Shown: positions 51,421 to 62,043, counted from the first letter of the stretch. The stretch is DNA of 64,000 nt from Methanothrix soehngenii GP6 (GCF_000204415.1 NC_015416.1:2356001-2420000), one strand, 5' to 3'. Notes: generated by a model from the sequence alone, not told the origin. A program made the numbers and translations.

Positions 51421-52781
51421 CAGTCCATCCCTCGGATCCTGCGCAGCTTATGGTAGTTCCAGGGCATGCGCTTCCTGAGGTCTTCGGGAATTATCTCATC
51501 TAAAGCATCGTCGAAGGTCACTATCCCCAGGATCCTGCCCTCCTCGTCCGCCACGGGCACGCACAGGAAATCGTATTTGGAGAGGAGGTTAGTGACCTCT
51601 TCGATGGTCGAGGTGGGAAGTACGCTCAGGACCTCTTTTTTCATGACGGTGCTCGCTATATCATCGGGTTCGGCCAAGAGCAGGTCGCGAAGAGACATGA
51701 CTCCCAAGAGTTGACCTGAATCGCTCTGGACATAGATGTAATAGATCATATCCACCTCTTTTCCCGATCTCCTCAGAATGGAGAAGATATTCGATACCGT
51801 GCATCCGGAGGGGACGGCAACGTAATCGGTGGTCATGAGGCTTCCCGCAGAGCTATTGCTGTAGGCCATCAGCTCTCTGACCTCCTCCGCCTCCACCTCG
51901 TTCATCAGTTCCAGCACCTCAGAGGCCTTGTTCTCGGGCATTATCCCCAGGAGGTCGGCTGCATCGTCGGGATTCATGTTCTCCAGGATGTCAGCCACAT
52001 CGTCGCTCTCCATCTGATTGACCATGGTGGCCTGGACCTCCGGGTCCACCTCTTCCATGGTCTCGGCGGCTGTCTCCTCGCCCAGGGAGTCGAGAATGAG
52101 AAGACGATCCCTGTTGTTCAGCTCCTCCAGGATATCGGCTATATCCGCGGGATGAAGGTCATTGATGGTCTTTCTGGAGATCTTGAGGTGAAGGCTTCGC
52201 AGGTTGGGATCGAGGGGATCGATATAAGACCAGGGTACAATGCGGTTGGGCAGTCTTGCCATCAGGCCGCCAGAAAGGCCGCCAAGTCCCAGCCTCCTGA
52301 TTATCCCCTTGAAACCGACGTCCACCCCTACCAGGCAGAGGGATCTCTTTACCTGGCCGAGGAGGATGTCGTTTACTCTCACCACCTTCAAGCCGTCTAT
52401 ATCCACGATCTGCCGGTCAAGAATGGTCTCGGTAACCAGGAGCTCATTCTCAGAGAGCCTTCCCGGAGGGATCTCGTCCCTGGACACATCCAGGCGGATA
52501 TCGCCGTTGATGCTGCCAACGCTGGATATGGGTAGGATGACCTTCTCTCTCAGGATGTTGGAGGTATAGATGATGCGCGAGATCTCCAGCAGGGTATCCC
52601 CAGGCTGGAGGGCGAGGTCTGATAGCTTGCCCACAGCATTTCCCTCCCGATCGCTGATCTTCATTCCCTGCAGCTGGCTGAAGAAGCTTACCCGATTGAA
52701 TCCATTTGTTGCTGCCTCCTTGACCCAAAGGGGGCCGGTGGCTGTGATCTTCTCAGCGATGCCCCTGGATGTGCGCCACAT
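51420..52781 (-). CDS. MgtE-like soluble regulator: PRC-barrels, MgtE N domain and CBS pair
   Basis: 453 residues and no membrane helix. Order: two PRC-barrel-like segments (MKISDREGNAVGKLSDLAL near 40-58 and VDIDGLKVVRVNDILLG near 125), the MgtE_N superhelical domain (INDLHPADIADILEELNNRD, EVDPEVQATMVNQMES, MNPDDAADLLGIMPE) and two CBS domains (LMTTDYVAVPSGCTV; VLPTSTIEEVTNLLSKYDF). The MgtE pore domain is absent. Overlap with the Nramp-like gene suggests it senses Mg2+/nucleotide and gates that transporter. Confidence 0.9.
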   Translation of the reverse strand: MWRTSRGIAEKITATGPLWVKEAATNGFNRVSFFSQLQGMKISDREGNAVGKLSDLALQPGDTLLEISRIIYTSNILREKVILPISSVGSINGDIRLDVSRDEIPPGRLSENELLVTETILDRQIVDIDGLKVVRVNDILLGQVKRSLCLVGVDVGFKGIIRRLGLGGLSGGLMARLPNRIVPWSYIDPLDPNLRSLHLKISRKTINDLHPADIADILEELNNRDRLLILDSLGEETAAETMEEVDPEVQATMVNQMESDDVADILENMNPDDAADLLGIMPENKASEVLELMNEVEAEEVRELMAYSNSSAGSLMTTDYVAVPSGCTVSNIFSILRRSGKEVDMIYYIYVQSDSGQLLGVMSLRDLLLAEPDDIASTVMKKEVLSVLPTSTIEEVTNLLSKYDFLCVPVADEEGRILGIVTFDDALDEIIPEDLRKRMPWNYHKLRRIRGMD

Positions 52782-52861
52782 ATCACCTCAGTTCCTTAAC
52801 AGCTCAATCTCAACTGCTCAATTCTCTGCTAGCTTAATCTGCTCGATATTCTCAATGCATC

Positions 52862-53341
52862 CTAGACAGGAGGGCTCTCTTCTTTCACCCGATCCATGAC
52901 CACGATCTCCAGGAGGTTTTTAACCCCTTCAACGGAACGGATGCGGTCGTTGATGATGGTCTTCAGCTCTTCCAGGCCACGAGACCAGACCTTGAGGAAG
53001 AGGTCGTACTCTCCTAATATTCCGTAGACCTCGGTTATCTCCGGGATCAAAACCAGAGCCCGAACCGCCCGATCATGGCTCTCGGAGTCGGTCTGGACCA
53101 GCATGATGGCGGTTACTGTATAGCCAGTGGCCGCGGGACTGGCGCTGATGGTGAACCGCTCAATGACCCCCTGGGACTTCATGCGCTTCAGACGGAATTG
53201 GACGGTTGCATCGGCAATGCCTGACCTCCGCGATATCTCCTGCAGGCTCATGCGACTGTCCTCTCGAAGGTTAGTGAGAATGGTCCTATCTACCTCATCC
53301 AGCTCCAAGCTATCGCCCACATCTATCTTGTATTTCTTCAA
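52862..53341 (-). CDS. Lrp/AsnC-family transcription regulator
   Basis: 159 residues. HTH: LDEVDRTILTNLREDSRMSLQEISRRSGIADATVQFRLKRMKSQGVI, then the RAM/AsnC ligand domain (GYTVTAIMLVQTDSES, EITEVYGILGEYDLFLKVW). Amino-acid-responsive regulator in general; nearby Mg2+ genes hint at their control but no operator was identified. Confidence 0.92.
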   Translation of the reverse strand: MKKYKIDVGDSLELDEVDRTILTNLREDSRMSLQEISRRSGIADATVQFRLKRMKSQGVIERFTISASPAATGYTVTAIMLVQTDSESHDRAVRALVLIPEITEVYGILGEYDLFLKVWSRGLEELKTIINDRIRSVEGVKNLLEIVVMDRVKEESPPV

Positions 53342-53506
53342 TTATTCCTCTTGATGTTGGCAGAAAACCAATAATACCATATAAAGATTCCTATTTTACC
53401 AGTTCTTTGTTTAGATCACGCATTTTCAACTTGCCCAAAAATTTTCCTGGCTAGCGAGGGGGATACCAGTCTGAATTTAGATACAAAATTTAAAAAAATA
53501 AATATT

Positions 53507-54040
53507 TTAATAACTCGACGATCTTTGAACCTCGAAATCCCCTTCCAGGGACATACTGGATCCGATCTTGCTCTTGCCCAATCCGCCCTGGGATGATGAA
53601 TACATTGAATCTTTGCCGGACCCGATCCGGTCAGAAGCATTGACTGCGGTTGCATTAAAAGCAGTGGTGTTGAGCGCAGTCCAGTTCAGTGTTCTTGTTT
53701 TAATGATCGAGGCATTTTCAGCGCTGGAATTTGTGGAATCATTGGAGGATAGATTGATGAGCTTTGATAGATCGACAGTTGAGCCATTCGATTGGACAGT
53801 ATCAATACCGATGCTAAAGAATGTGCTGTGCTTGTTATTTGACTGGTTGGCGTTGGATACGGAACCGCTCTGCAAATCAGCGATCTTATCCTCCATGCCC
53901 TGAGCATCCATATTCATTGGGCCAGATATGGGTGTAGCAGATCCGGTGATAGTAAGCCCTTCAGATTCGATGCCATCCGCGGCCAGAAGGGAAAGCGATG
54001 CCGCTCCAAGGACAATTAATACTGCCATTGCTGCCTTCAC
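53507..54040 (-). CDS. Secreted Ser/Asn-rich protein
   Basis: 177 residues, signal peptide (MKAAMAVLIVLGAASLSLLA), then low-complexity Ser/Asn/Thr-rich sequence with many N-glycosylation sequons (NQS, NDST, NSS, NAS, NWT, NTT, NAT). No fold recognised. Probably a glycosylated surface or extracellular protein. Confidence 0.75.
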   Translation of the reverse strand: MKAAMAVLIVLGAASLSLLAADGIESEGLTITGSATPISGPMNMDAQGMEDKIADLQSGSVSNANQSNNKHSTFFSIGIDTVQSNGSTVDLSKLINLSSNDSTNSSAENASIIKTRTLNWTALNTTAFNATAVNASDRIGSGKDSMYSSSQGGLGKSKIGSSMSLEGDFEVQRSSSY

Positions 54041-54224
54041 AATTCCACCTTCATGCTATTAGCATTATAGATGAGATAATACAATTTTAATCTTCCTATG
54101 AAAGCCCTTTGGATAGAATCTGGCTAATGTGCGAAATCTGCGCGTCCTACAGTTATATTATCTTTCTTCCCATAGCCTTTTATTTTCACTTCTCCAATCC
54201 TATCAATTATTAGAATCATCGAGG

Positions 54225-54707
54225 ATGGCGCTAAATATGATAGAGATTGGCGATGTTGCCCCGGACTTCTGTCTGCCCGGAGCAGGGGGTCAGGAGATCT
54301 GCCTTAATGCCCATAGCGGCAAATGGCTGGTCTTATACTTTTATCCCAAGGATAACACCAGCGGCTGCACCCGAGAGGCTATGGACTTCACTGCCCATCT
54401 GCCGGATTTTCGCAAGCTAGGCGCAGAGGTGGTGGGAATCAGCCGGGACAGTCCTGCAAGCCACGAGAAGTTCGCCGCCAAGCACAGCCTGAAGGTGACG
54501 CTTTTGAGCGATCCGGACCATAGGGTCACCGAGTCTTATGGGGCCTGGGCGCTGAAGAAGATGTACGGCAAAGAGAGCTATGGGACTGTCAGGTCCACCT
54601 TCCTCATCGATCCAGAGGGAAAGATAGCATACATCTGGAGGAGGGTCAAAGTGGATGGCCATGCCGCTGCAGTATTAAAAAGATTGCAGAAGCTGCAGGA
54701 AATATAG
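54225..54707 (+). CDS. Bcp/PrxQ-type peroxiredoxin
   Basis: 160 residues from MALNMIEIGD (54225); MIEIGD at 54237 has the better-spaced GAGG. The thioredoxin fold is seen as FYPKDNTSGCTREAMDF, with the peroxidatic Cys48 in TSGCT (Ser for the usual Pro), no clear resolving Cys in the usual +5 position (REAMD), then VGISRDSPASHEKFAAKH and STFLIDPEGKI. Reduces peroxides. Likely a 1-Cys or atypical member because of the missing +5 Cys. Confidence 0.9.
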   Translation: MALNMIEIGDVAPDFCLPGAGGQEICLNAHSGKWLVLYFYPKDNTSGCTREAMDFTAHLPDFRKLGAEVVGISRDSPASHEKFAAKHSLKVTLLSDPDHRVTESYGAWALKKMYGKESYGTVRSTFLIDPEGKIAYIWRRVKVDGHAAAVLKRLQKLQEI

Positions 54708-54812
54708 GATCTATCTGGAGAGCAGAATTGATGGGGCAGGAGGGCAAAAGCCCCTCGCTGCTGCCCATTGTTCTCAGCTTGATCGACATTGGATCTTTTT
54801 TCAGCCCTATAT

Positions 54813-55859
54813 CTACATGATATCGTTTGTGTTTAGCGAGGTTATAGGCTCGACAGTGCCGGGGGTAGCATTGCCCGCTGGTGTTTCCGCTGATGTATCA
54901 TCCTTGGTCTGCTGTTTGAGCCTCTCTCTCGCGGCAGCAAGCCTGGCCTTGGTGGAGCTGACGCTGGAATTGATGTTGGAGGCCACGGTTGCGTTCTGGG
55001 CTGTGGTGTTGTTGGCCGCAGCTCCAGCTACAGCACTCTCGTTTGTCGCTGCAGCGGCCAATGCAATCGGCTGGACTGCTTGCCCGGCAGGCTGAGCTGC
55101 GGAGACATTTTGTGCTCCCGCCGTCCCATAGACCTGCTCATTTGTGAGCTGCAGATAGTCGCTATTAAAGTCAATGACAATGGGACTATCGGTATAGTAG
55201 CCATACACCAGAGACACAGGCCTGCTCTGCAAAGAGATGCCGCTGAAGCCCACCAGCGCACGATCCTGGCTCGCGTTTCCAGTAGTTATGACCTCGGTAT
55301 CGAATCCCGCAGTTGCACTATACGGCCAGCCCCACTGATCAAGAAGGACGAAATTCTCTGGACTGAATACTACATCCTGGGTGCCATTGTTCTGGCCACG
55401 GACCTGAACCACTATTCCCTGCTCGTCGGGATTTATCAGCCAGTCTGTGATCCCATAGTACCTTATCAGCAGAAACTCATTGCCGGCTTTTGGTGTAGCC
55501 CACCAGTTGATGTTGATCGGCCTTCCGCCCTCAGGAGTCGCAGTAATCAACTTGAAGAGGCTGTCCTTTGGAACCACGAAATAGACCAGCTGCCTTCCCT
55601 CGTTCAGGGGTTTGTACATCGCTGGATCGTAAACAGCATCATACTGATCCATCATTTGATATGTGGCATTCGAGGCGTTCAGAAGCCCGGTATCCACCTT
55701 CAGGACCTCCTCACTATCATTTAACTCAAATGGCATCCTGATTGAACCAAACAGGACTACCGTAGCATTTCCATCGCTGGCCTGCAGAGGGTAGGCTCCT
55801 GCCGGGCCCATAGCCAGTGCCAGTAAGAAGGCCGGAATAATTAAACACATCTTATTCAT
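54813..55859 (-). CDS. Secreted protein with DUF4352-like beta domain
   Basis: 348 residues. Signal peptide (MNKMCLIIPAFLLALAMGPAGA). A beta-sandwich part follows: NWWATPKAGNEFLLIRYYG, EQGIVVQVRGQNNGTQDVVFSPENFVLLDQWG. The final ~110 residues are Ala/Asn/Thr-rich with many sequons and a short basic helix (KARLAAARERLKQQTKD). No membrane anchor. Extracellular; function unknown. Confidence 0.75.
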   Translation of the reverse strand: MNKMCLIIPAFLLALAMGPAGAYPLQASDGNATVVLFGSIRMPFELNDSEEVLKVDTGLLNASNATYQMMDQYDAVYDPAMYKPLNEGRQLVYFVVPKDSLFKLITATPEGGRPININWWATPKAGNEFLLIRYYGITDWLINPDEQGIVVQVRGQNNGTQDVVFSPENFVLLDQWGWPYSATAGFDTEVITTGNASQDRALVGFSGISLQSRPVSLVYGYYTDSPIVIDFNSDYLQLTNEQVYGTAGAQNVSAAQPAGQAVQPIALAAAATNESAVAGAAANNTTAQNATVASNINSSVSSTKARLAAARERLKQQTKDDTSAETPAGNATPGTVEPITSLNTNDIM

Positions 55860-56074
55860 TGAATATCCCCACTTTTGCCATCATCTCTCATGAAATGGCT
55901 GACTTCATGCTTTTTCGCATTTAAATTGCATTCTGCTATTGTCTGTATTTTATCATCCGGTTATATACATTTTATCCAGGATTCTTCCGACCAGGATCCC
56001 TGTACCATGCCCCCGAGAGCTATTGGGAAACCTATATCTCCCTGTTCTTTCATATCCAGCGGCGGTGTTCTTAA

Positions 56075-58087
56075 TTGTCAATGCCTATCCTTGTAACCTG
56101 CGGCCTCCCTTACGCCAACGGGCCCTGTCATCTGGGCCACCTAAGAACCTATGTACCAGCGGACATCTTCGTCCGAGGATTGAGAAAGATGGGCAAAGAG
56201 GTGCTCTTCGTCTGCGGCTCGGATTCCCATGGAACCCCGATCGTGGTCAATGCCGAGGCTCAGGGAATGACCCCCAAGGCTCTGTCCATCAAGTATCACC
56301 AGCACTTCGATGAGATCTTCCAGGGAATGGAGATTGATTTCGACTTCTTTGGCGATACTGACGATCCTGCTTGCCACAATCGCACCAAAGAGATGGTAGA
56401 AGCTCTCATGGAGAACGGCTACGTCTATCCCAGGGAGATCGATCTTGCCTATTGCCCCAAATGCGAGCGCTTCCTGCCGGATAGATATGTGGAAGGGGAG
56501 TGTCCCTACTGCGGCAAGCCCGCCCGGGGAGACGAGTGCGACATGGGATGCGGTCGCCACCTGGAGCCGGGAGAGATCAAGAATGCCATCTGTAAGGTTT
56601 GCGGCGGCCGGGCAGAGTACCGCAAACAGACTCATTACTTCTTCCGCCTCTCTGGATTCCGGGACTTCCTGCTCGAGCATCTGCAGACCCTGGGGGGGAC
56701 CGCCTCAGCCAGGAACTATGCCACGGAGTGGGTCCGCTCGGAGCTCAAGGACTGGTGCATAACCCGCAATATGGCCTGGGGGGTCAGATTTCCAGGCAGC
56801 GACGACCTGGTAGTCTACGTCTGGGTGGACGCTCCTATAGGCTATATCGCCTTCACTGAGGAGTGGTGCGCCAGGTCTGGCCGGGACTGGGAGGACTACT
56901 GGAAAAAACCTTCCCAGATCATTCACTTCATCGGCGGAGATATCGTCTATCATCACTGCATCTTCTGGCCGGCGATGCTCAAAGGAGCGGGATACACCCT
57001 GCCCTCGGCAGTAGTTGCCAGCGGCATGCTCAAGATCGATGACAAGAAGTTCTCCAAATCCCGGGGCAATGTCATCTGGGTGAAGGACGACTACATGGAC
57101 CGAGGATTGCATCCCGACCTTCTGCGCTATTACCTGGCCAGCTATACCGCTCATAATAAAGAGGTCAACTTCGCCTGGAACATATTTGCCGATAAGGTCA
57201 ACTCCGAGCTTGTGGGGGCTTTTGGCAACTTCATCAACCGGGCCCTCACCTTCAGCGTGAAAAACTTCGAGGGAAAGGTGCCTGAGGGCAAGATCGATGC
57301 TGATGTTTTGGCCCGGATCGAAGAGACCATGGCTGAGGTTGTATCCGGCCTGGAGGAGTACGAGTTCAAGAAGGCCACAGACAGCGTGATGACCCTGGCC
57401 GATTATGGGAACACCTACTTCCAGAGCCATGAGCCCTGGAAGCTGGTCAAAAGCGACAAGGATGCCGCAGGCTCTGTCCTTCGAAGCTGCCTGCAGATCG
57501 CCAAAGCGCTGGTAATTCTGATGGAACCGGTAATGCCCGCAAAGATGCAAAACGCCTGGAAGCAGCTGGGCATGCCAGGAGAGGTCAGTAAGATCGCTTT
57601 AGAAGATGCTCTTGTGCCCCTGGACTCCGGCCAGAGCCTGGGAACCCCTGAGATCCTCTTTGACCGCCTGGAGGAGAAATTCGTCAAAGAACTGGAGAAG
57701 ATCTTCATGGATAGGATAAAAGAGGCCGGATCCAAAGGCAAGGGAACGCAAGATAAGAAGAAAGAAGAGATCTCCTTTGAGGATTTCCAGTCCATGGATA
57801 TAAGAATAGGGGAGATCAAGAATGCAGAGGCCATTAAAGGCTCAAACAAGCTCCTCAAGCTCAATGTGGATATAGGAGGAGAGATCCGCCAGGTGGTAGC
57901 AGGCATCGCCCAGTCCTATGCAAAAGAGGACCTTGTGGGCACGAAGGTGGTGGTTTTGGTCAATTTGAAGCCGGCCAAGCTCTTCGGAATAGAATCACAG
58001 GCCATGCTCCTGGCGGCTGATGTGGAAGGCAGGGCAGTGCTTCTCAGGCCGAGAGAGGCAGTGGAAACGGGAACAAAAGTACGTTAG
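56075..58087 (+). CDS. metG: Methionyl-tRNA synthetase with C-terminal tRNA-binding domain
   Basis: 670 residues. Catalytic domain with [11 protein letters not shown] (HIGH) and KFSKSRG (KMSKS); a zinc knuckle region [36 protein letters not shown]; an anticodon domain; then a charged linker and the EMAP-II-like module ([26 protein letters not shown]). The fused tRNA-binding domain is common in archaea. Charges tRNA-Met. Followed by atwA after 5 bp. Confidence 0.96.
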   Translation: MSMPILVTCGLPYANGPCHLGHLRTYVPADIFVRGLRKMGKEVLFVCGSDSHGTPIVVNAEAQGMTPKALSIKYHQHFDEIFQGMEIDFDFFGDTDDPACHNRTKEMVEALMENGYVYPREIDLAYCPKCERFLPDRYVEGECPYCGKPARGDECDMGCGRHLEPGEIKNAICKVCGGRAEYRKQTHYFFRLSGFRDFLLEHLQTLGGTASARNYATEWVRSELKDWCITRNMAWGVRFPGSDDLVVYVWVDAPIGYIAFTEEWCARSGRDWEDYWKKPSQIIHFIGGDIVYHHCIFWPAMLKGAGYTLPSAVVASGMLKIDDKKFSKSRGNVIWVKDDYMDRGLHPDLLRYYLASYTAHNKEVNFAWNIFADKVNSELVGAFGNFINRALTFSVKNFEGKVPEGKIDADVLARIEETMAEVVSGLEEYEFKKATDSVMTLADYGNTYFQSHEPWKLVKSDKDAAGSVLRSCLQIAKALVILMEPVMPAKMQNAWKQLGMPGEVSKIALEDALVPLDSGQSLGTPEILFDRLEEKFVKELEKIFMDRIKEAGSKGKGTQDKKKEEISFEDFQSMDIRIGEIKNAEAIKGSNKLLKLNVDIGGEIRQVVAGIAQSYAKEDLVGTKVVVLVNLKPAKLFGIESQAMLLAADVEGRAVLLRPREAVETGTKVR

Positions 58088-58092
58088 GAGGT

Positions 58093-59832
58093 ATGATTTT
58101 GCTGCAGATAGAGAATCTTTCCAAGACTTACAGGCTAAACGACAGGGATATCGAAGCCCTTAAAGCCATAAGCTTCACCGCCCAGCCGGGCGAGATTTTG
58201 GGAATAGTGGGCAAGAGCGGAGGCGGAAAGAGTACCCTGATGAAGATCCTGCGAGGCATGGATCGCTTTGATTCCGGCAAGATCACCATGGACGGCATTA
58301 CCATCACCCCAGACTCCAGCGATGAGGAGATAAGGGCGCGGATGGCGGCCACCGCCATACACCTGCAAAGGGACTTTGCCCTTTGGACGGAGTCCGCTCT
58401 CAATAACGTGGTGCGACGAATTCATTCACGCAAGACGGGCTATGAGGTCCTGCCCATACCCGAGAATGCTGATTATGATGAAATGTACAAAGAGGGGCTC
58501 TTTTACCTGGGCCTGGTGGGCCTGGAAAAGAAGGCCAGCCACCTGGCAACCATCCTCAGCGGCGGTGAGAAGCAGAGGCTTGTGATCGCCAGACAGCTGG
58601 CCAAAAAGCCCAAGGTCCTCTTGCTGGACGAGCCGGCCACCATGGCCTGCCCGGCCACGAAGCAGGAGGTTTTAGATGCCATCAAGAACGTTCGGGATAA
58701 GCTTGGCCTGACAATAGTCGTCGTCTCCCACCTGCCGGAGGTCCACAATTATCTGGCGGACAGGCTGATCTGGCTGGAGAAGGGCGAGATCGTAGCTGTT
58801 GGAGAGCCACGAGAGATCCTGAACAGGTTTATGGCGGGAATTGGAAAGCCCGAGCCTTTGGCGCCAAGAAGAAACCTGGGACCATTGATCAAGGTGAGAG
58901 ACCTGTCCAAGAGGAGCTGCCAGGTCTGCAAGGGAGAGGTTTTAGACGTCCTCAGGATAGAGAATCTCAATTTCGACATCAACAAAGGGGAGATCACCTC
59001 TTTCATAGGCAACAGCGGCGGAGGAAAGACCACCCTTCTCAAGATCATGCAAGGAGTCAGAATGCCGGATGCTGGAGCGGTCTATTACCGCTATGGCGAT
59101 GAATGGGTGGATATGCTCACCTATTCACCCCATAGGATGAATGTGCGTCGAACTTTGGGTGTCATGTACCAGGAGTTCGCCCTTTATGCCGGGGAGACCA
59201 TCATCGATCAGATCGCATATCAGATGGGCATCAAGAGCACCGATGTGATTGGATATGCCCGTTCCGTAGCCGAGGAGATGGGCATAAGCGAAAAGGTGTT
59301 GGATATCATCTATGCCATGGCGGATATGTCTGAAGAGGATGCAAAGTCCGCTCTGGAGTCTCTGGGGCTGACGAGGGATATATTCAAAGATCTATTCCCC
59401 CGCTTTCCAAACACTGAGGCCCAGAAGTTCGCTGAGCCCATATTCGACCTGCTGGATTTGGACAGAAGTGTCATGTGGAAGCTTCCCAGGCAGCTATCCG
59501 GCGGGGAGCTGGTGAGAGCCTCCCTGGCCATTCTCCTTGCCGCCCAGCCAGAGGTTATGATTCTGGACGAGCCGTTTGGAGATATCGATCCCATCACATT
59601 GCGGGAGGTCTCCAATGCCATAAAGAAGATCAACTCGGAGTTTGGTACGACCATTATCCTGGTGAGTCATCATGTGGATTTCGTCAAAGAGGTATCTCAC
59701 CGGGCCATACTGATGGAGAACGGCGCGCTGGTTGCAGACGGAGATCCCATTGAAGTCTCTAATGCCTTCCTCTCCCGATGCAATGCCCCCTACCTGAGAA
59801 GTACGCAGGAGCGTTATGCCATTCATGGATGA
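58093..59832 (+). CDS. atwA: Methyl-coenzyme M reductase activation component A2
   Basis: 579 residues with two ABC ATPase domains on one chain. Domain 1: Walker A GKSGGGKST (40-48), signature LSGGEKQRLVIARQL, Walker B KVLLLDEPA. Domain 2: IGNSGGGKTTLL at about 310, LSGGELVRASLAILL, MILDEPFGDIDPITL. This is the AtwA family that, with ATP, reactivates the nickel cofactor of McrABG. Five bp after metG. Confidence 0.93.
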   Translation: MILLQIENLSKTYRLNDRDIEALKAISFTAQPGEILGIVGKSGGGKSTLMKILRGMDRFDSGKITMDGITITPDSSDEEIRARMAATAIHLQRDFALWTESALNNVVRRIHSRKTGYEVLPIPENADYDEMYKEGLFYLGLVGLEKKASHLATILSGGEKQRLVIARQLAKKPKVLLLDEPATMACPATKQEVLDAIKNVRDKLGLTIVVVSHLPEVHNYLADRLIWLEKGEIVAVGEPREILNRFMAGIGKPEPLAPRRNLGPLIKVRDLSKRSCQVCKGEVLDVLRIENLNFDINKGEITSFIGNSGGGKTTLLKIMQGVRMPDAGAVYYRYGDEWVDMLTYSPHRMNVRRTLGVMYQEFALYAGETIIDQIAYQMGIKSTDVIGYARSVAEEMGISEKVLDIIYAMADMSEEDAKSALESLGLTRDIFKDLFPRFPNTEAQKFAEPIFDLLDLDRSVMWKLPRQLSGGELVRASLAILLAAQPEVMILDEPFGDIDPITLREVSNAIKKINSEFGTTIILVSHHVDFVKEVSHRAILMENGALVADGDPIEVSNAFLSRCNAPYLRSTQERYAIHG

Positions 59833-59838
59833 TCGTTG

Positions 59839-60954
59839 ATGGATTCAGAGCTGGAGGAGATTTACCGTCAGGTTGCAGACAGCATATCACCTGAAGAATT
59901 CGAGGAGAGGGTGAAAGAGAAGGTGGCCCTTATGGCCGGCTTATGCGACTCCCGGACCGCGGCCATGCTGGTGGCCAGGGACCTGGGCAGCCCTGATCTT
60001 CTGACCAAGATCGGGAGCATCCGGCCTGAGATGGGGAACGTCACATTCACCGGCAGGGTGATCGCCGTATCTCCTGTGCGGGAGTTTCAGCGATCAGACG
60101 GATCTCTTGGCAGGGTGGCAAACATCACCCTGGCGGACGAGACCGGGTCGGTGCGTGTCGCCCTCTGGGACGAGACAGCAGAGCTAATCAAGTCAGGGGA
60201 CCTCGCTGTGGACCAGTGCCTCAAGGTGAGGGGACTGGCCAAAGAGGGATTTGCGGGGACTGAGGTCAGCCTTGGCCGCGGTGGCGGGTTCGAGGAGATA
60301 GATCAGGATATTCATCCACGCGTCGCGCCTTACAAGATTGGAGAGCTGAAGAGGGACATGAGCGATGTCAACCTTCTGGCGGCGGTTGTGGATCCGGGAG
60401 AGATGAGGGAGTTTGAGCGCCGAGATGGGGGCAAGGGCCAGGTTCGAGGGGTGACGCTGGGAGATGAGACCGGCAAGGTCCGGCTCACCCTCTGGGATGA
60501 GCAGGCCCAGATGCCTCTTCTTAAGGGGGAGACGCTTGAGATCGTCGGCGGCTCAGTCCGGGAGAGGTACGGCCTCTTGGAGATCCAGACCGGTGGGAGC
60601 ACCGCTATTCGCAAGAGCACTAAAAAGCTGGACTTCTCAGAGAGGATGACCCCAATAGCGGAGCTGAAAGAGGGAATGCTCTCTAGCGTTTCCGGCTTTG
60701 TATCCGGCCTGGGGGAGGTGCGGGAGTTTCAGAGGGATGATGGCAGAATGGGCCGGGTGGCGAATATCTACATCTCTGATGATTCCGGCCGGATCCGGGC
60801 AGCTCTATGGGGAGAGCATGTCGATCGACTGGTGGAGGTTGATCTTGGATACAGGGCGGAGATTATCGATGCGCAGGTCAAGAGCGGCTGGAATGAGGGA
60901 TTGGAACTCTCCTGCGGATGGCGCACCAGGATTACTTTCGCCCCGCCTGAGTAA
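59839..60954 (+). CDS. rpa: Archaeal single-stranded DNA-binding protein (RPA-like)
   Basis: 371 residues from the ATG at 59839. Three OB folds with the repeated pattern GRVANITLADETGSVRVALWDE (about 90-110), GQVRGVTLGDETGKVRLTLWDE, and GRMGRVANIYISDDSGRIRAALWGE, each preceded by a RxFxRxDG strand. No zinc finger. Binds ssDNA in replication and repair; directly precedes radA. Confidence 0.92.
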   Translation: MDSELEEIYRQVADSISPEEFEERVKEKVALMAGLCDSRTAAMLVARDLGSPDLLTKIGSIRPEMGNVTFTGRVIAVSPVREFQRSDGSLGRVANITLADETGSVRVALWDETAELIKSGDLAVDQCLKVRGLAKEGFAGTEVSLGRGGGFEEIDQDIHPRVAPYKIGELKRDMSDVNLLAAVVDPGEMREFERRDGGKGQVRGVTLGDETGKVRLTLWDEQAQMPLLKGETLEIVGGSVRERYGLLEIQTGGSTAIRKSTKKLDFSERMTPIAELKEGMLSSVSGFVSGLGEVREFQRDDGRMGRVANIYISDDSGRIRAALWGEHVDRLVEVDLGYRAEIIDAQVKSGWNEGLELSCGWRTRITFAPPE

Positions 60955-61000
60955 GGAAGTTATGTGAGTTATGAGAACACCTACCAGAGGAACTGTGAAG

Positions 61001-61978
61001 ATGGCAATAAAACTACTGGAAGACCTGCCGGGCGTAGGTCCGGCCACTGCCGAAAAGCTGCGCGAGGCGGGATTCAACTCAATCGAAGCCATTGCCGTTG
61101 CCTCTCCTGGAGAGCTGGTGAGCGCAGCGGAGGTTGGTGAGGCCACTGCCGCCAAGATCATAGCCGGGGCACGGGAAGCGGCAGACGTAGGCGGCTTTGA
61201 GACCGGTGACCGCATCCTGGAGAGAAGAAAGCAGGTGGGTAAGGTCACTACAAGCTGCAAGAGCTTCGATGAGCTGCTGGGCGGAGGTATGGAGACTCAG
61301 GCCATTGTGGAGCTCTACGGAGAGTTCGGATGCGGCAAGACCCAGGTCGCCCACCAGCTGGCAGTGAATATCCAGCTGCCGGTGGAGATGGGCGGGCTGA
61401 ATGGCTCCGTCATCATAATCGATACTGAGAACACATTCCGGCCGGAGCGCATCGACCAGATGGTCAAGGGGCTGCCGCCTGCACCCGACGGCCGGATCTG
61501 GGAGACTGAGGATTTCTTAAAGAACATCAACGTGGCCAGGGCCTTCAACTCCAATCACCAGATCCTGCTGGCGGAGAGCGCCATGGACCTGGCGGAGAAG
61601 GTCAAAGATTCTGAGAGGCCGGTCCGGCTGCTCATCGTGGACTCGGTGACTGCCCATTTCCGGGCAGAGTATGTGGGGCGGGGGACCCTGGCCGACCGCC
61701 AGCAGAAGCTCAACAAGCATCTTCACGACCTGATGCGCTTTGGAGACCTGAACAACGCCCTGATCCTGGTGACCAATCAGGTCATGTCCAAGCCGGACAC
61801 CTTCTTCGGAGATCCGACTAAACCGGTGGGAGGGCATGTCCTGGGCCATACCTCCACCTTCCGGCTCTACCTGCGAAAATCCAAAGGGGAGAAACGCATC
61901 GCTCGCCTGGTGGATTCGCCCAACCTGCCTGATGGGGAAGCGGTCTTCTCGGTGACAACCGACGGATTGAAGGACTGA
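61001..61978 (+). CDS. radA: DNA recombinase RadA
   Basis: 325 residues from [11 protein letters not shown] (61001); an ATG 30 bp earlier (60971) is in frame. N-terminal HhH ([16 protein letters not shown]), polymerisation motif [11 protein letters not shown], Walker [10 protein letters not shown] (107-115), Walker [21 protein letters not shown]1/L2 with [23 protein letters not shown]. Archaeal Rad51 homologue for strand exchange. Coupled in function and position with the ssDNA-binding gene. Confidence 0.96.
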   Translation: MAIKLLEDLPGVGPATAEKLREAGFNSIEAIAVASPGELVSAAEVGEATAAKIIAGAREAADVGGFETGDRILERRKQVGKVTTSCKSFDELLGGGMETQAIVELYGEFGCGKTQVAHQLAVNIQLPVEMGGLNGSVIIIDTENTFRPERIDQMVKGLPPAPDGRIWETEDFLKNINVARAFNSNHQILLAESAMDLAEKVKDSERPVRLLIVDSVTAHFRAEYVGRGTLADRQQKLNKHLHDLMRFGDLNNALILVTNQVMSKPDTFFGDPTKPVGGHVLGHTSTFRLYLRKSKGEKRIARLVDSPNLPDGEAVFSVTTDGLKD

Positions 61979-62031
61979 ACGCGGGAACGGGAACGTCGGT
62001 CAGATGAAAAAGAAAAGGTGAGGGAGGAGGG

Positions 62032-62039
62032 GGTGATCC
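62032..62039 (+). promoter_or_regulatory. Near-perfect Shine-Dalgarno (GGTGATCC)
   Basis: GGTGATCC within GGGGGTGATCC pairs with the full 3' end of archaeal 16S rRNA (anti-SD). It ends 4 nt before the ATG of the short reading frame at 62044. Confidence 0.5.
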
Positions 62040-62043
62040 GAGG

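Noticed and set aside
54719-54820. 29-codon frame and GGGC...GCCC hairpin after the peroxiredoxin gene
   Set aside because: The frame lacks a ribosome site; the GAGGGCAAAAGCCCCTC hairpin could be a terminator but has no T run directly after it.
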